From positions 1-27,919 of the forward strand of contig JAFAEL010000069.1 in the NCBI GenBank assembly GCA_023423995.1: 27,919 bases of DNA. The letters are read 5' to 3'. Positions 23,550 through 27,919 of the stretch are shown here, in pieces; within the stretch, counting starts at the first letter, position 1; each line of letters opens with the position of its first letter. The notes beneath the pieces were generated by a model. The model did no database searches, was not told the DNA's origin, and worked only from the letters and a program-made list of their open reading frames with translations. This DNA is from Pseudomonadota bacterium (GTDB lineage: Bacteria; Pseudomonadota; Alphaproteobacteria; Rhizobiales; Beijerinckiaceae). The translations under genes and the position numbers were made by a program.

Positions 23550-24796
23550 AGCGGCTCGCCGCGCATCAGCCGGGGCGCCCGGCCGGCAGTGCCTGCGGCC
23601 TGTCCGGCGAAGAGGCCTTTCAATCCCGGTGCCCGGTCCACCATGCCGAGGCCGATGTCCCGCAGGACCCGCGAGGGCAGGCGGTCGTTCGAGAACAGGC
23701 GGTTCAGCGCGTCGGTGGCGCCGGCCAGCACGACGGCGTCGAGCCGCCGGTCGCGCTGGTAGGCTTCGAGAACCGGCTCGCCGCCCGGATCCAGGCCCAG
23801 CCGAACCGCTTCGGCGATCCGCTCGGCCAGCGCCGCGACATCGCCCAGCCCCAGGTTGAGGCCCTGTCCCGCCAGGGGATGGACGCGGTGAGCGGCGTCG
23901 CCCACCAGGGCGAGCCGCGGCCCGACATAACTCCGGGCGAGGCCGACCGAGAGCGGGAATGCGTAGAGGTCCGTCAGCAGCTCGACGCGGCCGAGCTCCG
24001 GTCCGAACCGCGCCTCGAGTTCCCTCTGCGCGGCGTCCCTCCCCATCTCGAGCAGCGGGCCGATCCGGGCCTCGCTCTCCGTCCAGACGATCGAGGACCG
24101 GTTCGGGTGCTCCGGCGCTCCGGTGAGCGGCAGGATGGCGAAGGGCCCGGCCGGGAGGAAATGCTGGATCGCCACCCCGCCATGGGAATGCTCGTGTGCG
24201 ACCGTCGCCACGATGCCGGATTGCCGGTAGGCGCGGCCGACCCAGCCGATCCCGGCCAGTTCCCGGATCGTGGATCGGCCCCCATCGCAGGCGACGAGGA
24301 GCGAAACCGGCCGCGAGGTCGCCCCTTCGGCCTCGACCATGATGGCGTTCGGGCCCGCCTCGAAACCCGTCACCCGATCGGGGGCAAGCTCGACGCCCTC
24401 GCTCAGGCAGGCCGCCCGAAGCGCGCCGTCCAGCCGATCGGCCTCGACGAAGTGTGCGAGCGGCTCCTCGTCGTCGCCGAAGCGCAGATAAACGGGACGG
24501 ACGGCGTCCTCGACCCGGCTGTCCGTGATGGTCATGCCGTGGATGGGCTGCGCCTCGGCCGCGATCCCGCTCCAGATCCCGAGCGTCCGGTACATGGCGA
24601 CCGCGCCGGGCGAGAGCGAATAGGCGCGCGGGTCGCTCCGGCTCCTCCGGAACCCCGGATCCAGCACTGCGACGCTGATCGCGGGGCCGAGGCCGCGGGT
24701 CAGCGCCAGGGCCAGCGTCAGGCCGAGCGGGCCGCCGCCTGCTATGAGGATGCGCCAGGCCGGCGGGCGCTTGGGCGGGTCGCGAGGCGGCAGCAT
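23546..24796 (-). CDS. UbiH/COQ6-family FAD-dependent hydroxylase
   Basis: 416 residues from the ATG at 24796, which has GAGG about 8 bases upstream; a TTG 15 bases earlier is a weaker choice. [17 protein letters not shown] is the FAD-binding GxGxxG segment, [13 protein letters not shown] the DG motif, and [20 protein letters not shown] followed by [14 protein letters not shown] the second FAD motif plus the UbiH/UbiF/COQ6 signature. Such enzymes hydroxylate the ubiquinone ring using O2 and reduced FAD. Alphaproteobacteria often use one broad-specificity enzyme (UbiL or UbiM) for several positions, and I cannot say from sequence which carbon is attacked. No other ubi gene is adjacent. The gene is convergent with deoB and divergent from tesB, with 95 bp upstream. 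Confidence 0.9.
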   Translation of the reverse strand: MLPPRDPPKRPPAWRILIAGGGPLGLTLALALTRGLGPAISVAVLDPGFRRSRSDPRAYSLSPGAVAMYRTLGIWSGIAAEAQPIHGMTITDSRVEDAVRPVYLRFGDDEEPLAHFVEADRLDGALRAACLSEGVELAPDRVTGFEAGPNAIMVEAEGATSRPVSLLVACDGGRSTIRELAGIGWVGRAYRQSGIVATVAHEHSHGGVAIQHFLPAGPFAILPLTGAPEHPNRSSIVWTESEARIGPLLEMGRDAAQRELEARFGPELGRVELLTDLYAFPLSVGLARSYVGPRLALVGDAAHRVHPLAGQGLNLGLGDVAALAERIAEAVRLGLDPGGEPVLEAYQRDRRLDAVVLAGATDALNRLFSNDRLPSRVLRDIGLGMVDRAPGLKGLFAGQAAGTAGRAPRLMRGEPL

Positions 24797-24891
24797 GGCC
24801 CGTCCTCGCAACGGCGCCGGGCCGCGTCAAGCTTGACCCGTCCACCGCCACGCGTCATCCGGCTCGTGCCCCTGCCGGGTGGAGGTGAGAC

Positions 24892-25773
24892 ATGTCGGGC
24901 GCGGTGGCCGAACTCCTCAAGGTCCTCGAACTGGAGAAGCTGGAGGAGAACCTGTTCCGCGGACGTTCGCCGCAGGACAGCTGGCAGCGTGTCTTCGGCG
25001 GCCAGGTGATCGGCCAGGCGCTGGTCGCGGCCTGCCGCACCGTCGAGGACAGGCAGCCGCACTCGCTCCATGCCTATTTCCTCCTGGGCGGGGACCCGAA
25101 GGTCCCGATCATCTACGAGGTCGACCGGATCCGGGACGGCCGCAGCTTCGCGACGCGGCGGGTTGTGGCGATCCAGCACGGCCGTCCCATCTTCGCCCTC
25201 ACCACCTCCTTCCACCTCGAGGAGGAGGGCTTCGAACACGGCGCCCGCATGCCGCAGGTGCCCCCGCCGGAGGACCTGCCGGGCGAGGCGGAGATCCGGG
25301 CGGGCGCCATCCCGTCCATGTCGCCGCAGGTCCGCGCCTATTTCGAGCGGGAGCGGCCGATCGAATTGCGACCGGTCGACCACCAGCGGACTGCGCAGGC
25401 CGACCCGCACGAGGGCGAGTTCCGGGTCTGGATCAGGACAACCGGGCCGCTGCCGGACGATCCCGCCATCCACCGCTCCGTCCTCGCCTACGCGTCCGAC
25501 TTCACGCTGCTCGACACGTCCCTGGTCCCGCACGGCCAGAGCGTCATCCAGACGAACATCCAGGCCGCGAGCCTCGATCACGCGCTCTGGTTCCACCGGC
25601 CTTTCCGGGCCGACGATTGGCTCCTCTACGCCCAGGACAGCCCGAGCGCCTCCGGGGCGAGGGGGTTTTCGCGCGGCCTCATCTATGATCGGGCCGGGCG
25701 CCTCGTCGCTTCCGTGGCCCAGGAAGGCCTCGTTCGGGAGCGCAAGCGCCAGCCCGATCTGCCGCCAAAATAG
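24892..25773 (+). CDS. tesB: Acyl-CoA thioesterase II
   Basis: 293 residues, two fused hot-dog domains. The start ATG at 24892 is preceded by GGAGGTGA, the best ribosome site in the window. LEENLFRGRSPQDSWQRVFG and GGQVIGQALVAACRTV mark the first domain and HSLHAYFLLGGDPKVPIIYE follows. In the second, YASDFTLLDT carries the catalytic Asp, ASLDHALWFHRPF the region of the second catalytic residue (Ser here where E. coli TesB has Thr, a common replacement) and ASVAQEGLVR the catalytic Gln. It hydrolyses medium- and long-chain acyl-CoA to free fatty acid and CoA. No other fatty-acid gene is near. It is followed by 155 bp holding the glnK promoter. Confidence 0.94.
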   Translation: MSGAVAELLKVLELEKLEENLFRGRSPQDSWQRVFGGQVIGQALVAACRTVEDRQPHSLHAYFLLGGDPKVPIIYEVDRIRDGRSFATRRVVAIQHGRPIFALTTSFHLEEEGFEHGARMPQVPPPEDLPGEAEIRAGAIPSMSPQVRAYFERERPIELRPVDHQRTAQADPHEGEFRVWIRTTGPLPDDPAIHRSVLAYASDFTLLDTSLVPHGQSVIQTNIQAASLDHALWFHRPFRADDWLLYAQDSPSASGARGFSRGLIYDRAGRLVASVAQEGLVRERKRQPDLPPK

Positions 25774-25828
25774 GCAAGTGCGACTCTGCGCGCCATCCGC
25801 TCCGGATTGCCCAGAGGTTAAGCGGAAC

Positions 25829-25844
25829 TGGCACGACCCTTGTT
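25829..25844 (+). promoter_or_regulatory. Sigma-54 (RpoN) type promoter upstream of glnK-amtB
   Basis: TGGCACG (25829-25835), four bases, then TTGTT (25840-25844) matches the -24/-12 consensus TGGCACG-N4-TTGCA except that the -12 GC reads GT. Spacing between GG and GT is exactly 10. The expected transcript start is near 25855, giving a leader of about 75 bases before glnK. Nitrogen-limited activation by NtrC is known for this operon in many proteobacteria; I could not make out a convincing NtrC site upstream. Confidence 0.75.
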
Positions 25845-25847
25845 TGA

Positions 25848-26267
<420 letters not shown>

Positions 26268-26303
26268 CCCGCCCTCACTAAAAATCCTTCCGGAGAACAC
26301 TTG

Positions 26304-27803
26304 ATGATGTCCCGCTCCAGGCTGGCGGCCCTTCTGGGGGTTGGTGCCGCTTTGTGCCTCTTTGCCGATCCCTCCCTCGCGCAGACGCCGACGGTCGAAG
26401 CCGCCGCGGCGCCCGGGGCTCCGGTCCCCAACAAGGGCGACACGGCCTGGATGCTCGTGTCGGCCATGGTCGTCCTGATGATGTCCGTGCCCGGCCTCGC
26501 GCTGTTCTATGGCGGCCTCGTCCGCACCAAGAACATGCTGTCGATCCTCACGCAGGTCTTCACCATCGTGTGCCTCGCGGGCGTGATCTGGCTGATCTAC
26601 GGCTATTCCCTCGCCTTCACGTCGGGCGGCGGCCTCAACGCCTATGTGGGCGGCTTCTCCAAGGCCTTCCTGATGGGCGTCAACGCCGAGTCGACGGCCG
26701 CCACCTTCTCCAACGGCGTCGTCATTCCGGAATACGTCTACATCTGCTTCCAGATGACGTTTGCGATGATCACGCCGGCGCTGATCGTCGGCGCCTTCGC
26801 GGAGCGCATGAAGTTCTCGGCGCTCATCCTGTTCGTGGTCCTGTGGCTCACGCTCATCTATTTCCCGATGGCCCACATGGTCTGGTACTGGGCCGGCCCG
26901 GACGCGCTGGCTGATGCCGCCAAGGCCGTCGCGGCCGCCGCGGACGGTGCCGCCAAGACGGCCGCCCAGGCCAAGCTCGACGAGGTCACGGCGGATGCCG
27001 GCATGCTCTTCTCCTGGGGCGCGCTCGACTTCGCGGGCGGCACGGTTGTCCACATCAATGCCGGTATCGCGGGCCTCGTCGGCGCCATCATGATCGGCAA
27101 GCGCGTCGGCTACGGCCGCGACCTGCTCGCCCCGCACTCGCTGACCATGACGATGATCGGCGCCGCGCTCCTGTGGGTCGGCTGGTTCGGCTTCAACGCC
27201 GGCTCGAACCTCGAGGCGAACGGCACGACGGCGCTGGCCATGATCAACACCTTCGCGGCGACCTGCGCGGCGGCGTTGTCCTGGCTCTTCGTGGAGTGGG
27301 GCGGCAAGGGCAAGCCGTCGCTCCTCGGCCTCGTGTCGGGTGCGATCGCGGGTCTCGTCGCCGTGACGCCCGCCGCCGGCTTCGCCGGTCCGATGGGCTC
27401 GCTCGTTCTCGGCCTCGTCTCCGGTGCGGTCTGCTACGTCTTCTGCTCGACGGTGAAGAACGCCCTCGGCTACGACGACTCGCTGGATGTCTTCGGCATC
27501 CACTGCGTCGGCGGCATCGTGGGCGCGATCGCGACGGGCATCCTCGTCTCGCCGAGCCTCGGCGGCGCGGGCCTCGCCGACTACACGGCCAATCCGGGCA
27601 CCCTCTCGCCCGGCGCCTATGCGATGGGCACCCAGGTCTGGGCGCAGATCAAGGCCGTCGTCTTCACCCTGCTCTTCTCCGGCATCGGCTCGGCGATCCT
27701 GTTCAAGGTCGTCGACGTCATCGTCGGCCTCCGGGTCACGACCGAGGAGGAGCGCGAGGGCCTCGACGTCACCGACCACGGCGAGCGCGCCTACAACTAC
27801 TGA
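26304..27803 (+). CDS. amtB: Ammonium transporter AmtB
   Basis: 499 residues from the ATG at 26304, with GGAGA 7 bases upstream; an ATG at 26307 is also possible. A signal peptide ends near PSLAQT, as in E. coli AmtB. Eleven hydrophobic helices follow, with family marks MMSVPGLALFYGGLVRTKNM, FPMAHMVWYW and DVFGIHCVGGIVG (the twin pore histidines), and GALDFAGGTVVHINAGIAGL. Between the first pore His and GALDFAGG there is an Ala/Lys-rich insertion of about 35 residues (ADAAKAVAAAADGAAKTAAQ and onward) absent from E. coli AmtB; similar insertions occur in alphaproteobacterial homologues as I recall. The protein conducts ammonium into the cytoplasm and is blocked by GlnK. The C-terminal tail ends with DVTDHGERAYNY, the conserved region that contacts GlnK. 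Confidence 0.95.
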   Translation: MMSRSRLAALLGVGAALCLFADPSLAQTPTVEAAAAPGAPVPNKGDTAWMLVSAMVVLMMSVPGLALFYGGLVRTKNMLSILTQVFTIVCLAGVIWLIYGYSLAFTSGGGLNAYVGGFSKAFLMGVNAESTAATFSNGVVIPEYVYICFQMTFAMITPALIVGAFAERMKFSALILFVVLWLTLIYFPMAHMVWYWAGPDALADAAKAVAAAADGAAKTAAQAKLDEVTADAGMLFSWGALDFAGGTVVHINAGIAGLVGAIMIGKRVGYGRDLLAPHSLTMTMIGAALLWVGWFGFNAGSNLEANGTTALAMINTFAATCAAALSWLFVEWGGKGKPSLLGLVSGAIAGLVAVTPAAGFAGPMGSLVLGLVSGAVCYVFCSTVKNALGYDDSLDVFGIHCVGGIVGAIATGILVSPSLGGAGLADYTANPGTLSPGAYAMGTQVWAQIKAVVFTLLFSGIGSAILFKVVDVIVGLRVTTEEEREGLDVTDHGERAYNY

Positions 27804-27809
27804 TCCGGT

Positions 27810-27823
27810 CGGGCTTCGGCCCG
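27810..27823 (+). other. UUCG-loop hairpin just after amtB
   Basis: CGGGC (27810-27814) and GCCCG (27819-27823) close a TTCG tetraloop, an unusually stable RNA hairpin. It lies 7 bases past the stop and has no T tract, so it may protect the transcript 3' end rather than terminate it. Confidence 0.5.
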
Positions 27824-27840
27824 GCTCCGATCCAAGAACG

Positions 27841-27867
27841 AGCCCCGGCCACCGGCCGGGGCTTTTT
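27841..27867 (+). terminator. Strong intrinsic terminator of the glnK-amtB operon
   Basis: AGCCCCGGCC (27841-27850) pairs perfectly with GGCCGGGGCT (27854-27863) across a three-base loop, followed by TTTTTC. It is a 10-bp, almost wholly G/C stem. Confidence 0.92.
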
Positions 27868-27884
27868 CATTTGGCCCTCTCCAT

Positions 27885-27919
27885 CCCCCCCCCCCCCCCC
27901 CCCCACACACCCCCCCAAA
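27885..27919. repeat. Poly-C and CA low-complexity end, probable assembly artefact
   Basis: Twenty consecutive C residues (27885-27904) are followed by ACACAC, six more C and AAA at the very end of the window. This composition is unlike anything else here and has no coding role; it resembles poly-G read tails (reverse-complemented) incorporated at a contig end. Confidence 0.8.

Noticed and set aside
22248..24851. An 867-codon minus-strand frame spanning deoB and the flavin hydroxylase
   Set aside because: It runs antisense to deoB and then out of frame with the UbiH-family gene; both have strong motif support, so this is a composition artefact.
25774..25828. NtrC binding site upstream of the sigma-54 promoter
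   Set aside because: I searched by eye for a TGCACC/GGTGCA-type inverted repeat and found none convincing in this stretch.

Overview
The window is a gene-dense, high-GC stretch of ordinary-looking chromosome from an alphaproteobacterium, most likely order Hyphomicrobiales (Rhizobiales). The evidence is the gene set: GapR (DUF2312), two tandem YejA-type binding proteins ahead of YejB/E/F, a CycM-like membrane cytochrome c beside kdsB and pheA, a PheA with an ESYM-type ACT motif, and a glnK-amtB pair behind a sigma-54 type promoter. I cannot name genus or species. I see no transposase, integrase, tRNA, rRNA, CRISPR array or phage gene. Coding density is very high and the longest gap between genes is about 170 bp. 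The right edge (from about 27885) ends in a poly-C tract that looks like a contig-end artefact.

Layout: (a) 1-3019: 5'-truncated view of rsmI (minus), a divergent penicillin-binding-protein activator lipoprotein, and a convergent PAS-GGDEF diguanylate cyclase. (b) 3092-6895: hemW (minus), then divergent gapR and a LysE-family exporter, then a convergent CYTH-CHAD protein. (c) 6905-8748 (minus): an LpxH-like metallophosphoesterase coupled to a GT4 glycosyltransferase. (d) 8878-10620 (plus): an AhpD-like peroxidase-related protein and an orphan NitT/TauT-type binding protein. (e) 10667-13106 (minus): kdsB, pheA and an epoxide-hydrolase-like gene, each joined to the next by TGATG. (f) 13276-14088: a membrane-anchored cytochrome c with a Pro/Gln/Ala-rich tail, closed by a strong terminator. 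(g) 14173-23549 (plus): a seven-gene run yejA1-yejA2-DUF4260-yejB-yejE-yejF-deoB, mostly with overlapping stop and start codons. (h) 23546-24796 (minus): a UbiH-type flavin hydroxylase. (i) 24892-27803 (plus): tesB, then glnK-amtB and a strong terminator.

The most coherent system is the yej run: two secreted binding proteins, two permeases and a double ATPase make a complete importer for peptides or peptide conjugates. Two unexpected members are locked into it, a small DUF4260 membrane protein between yejA2 and yejB and phosphopentomutase (deoB) at the end. The next most interesting unit is the LpxH-like/GT4 pair, which may build or remodel a glycolipid. The rest is mainly housekeeping: ribosome methylation, heme chaperone, nucleoid protein, Kdo activation, phenylalanine synthesis, ubiquinone-type hydroxylation and nitrogen control.
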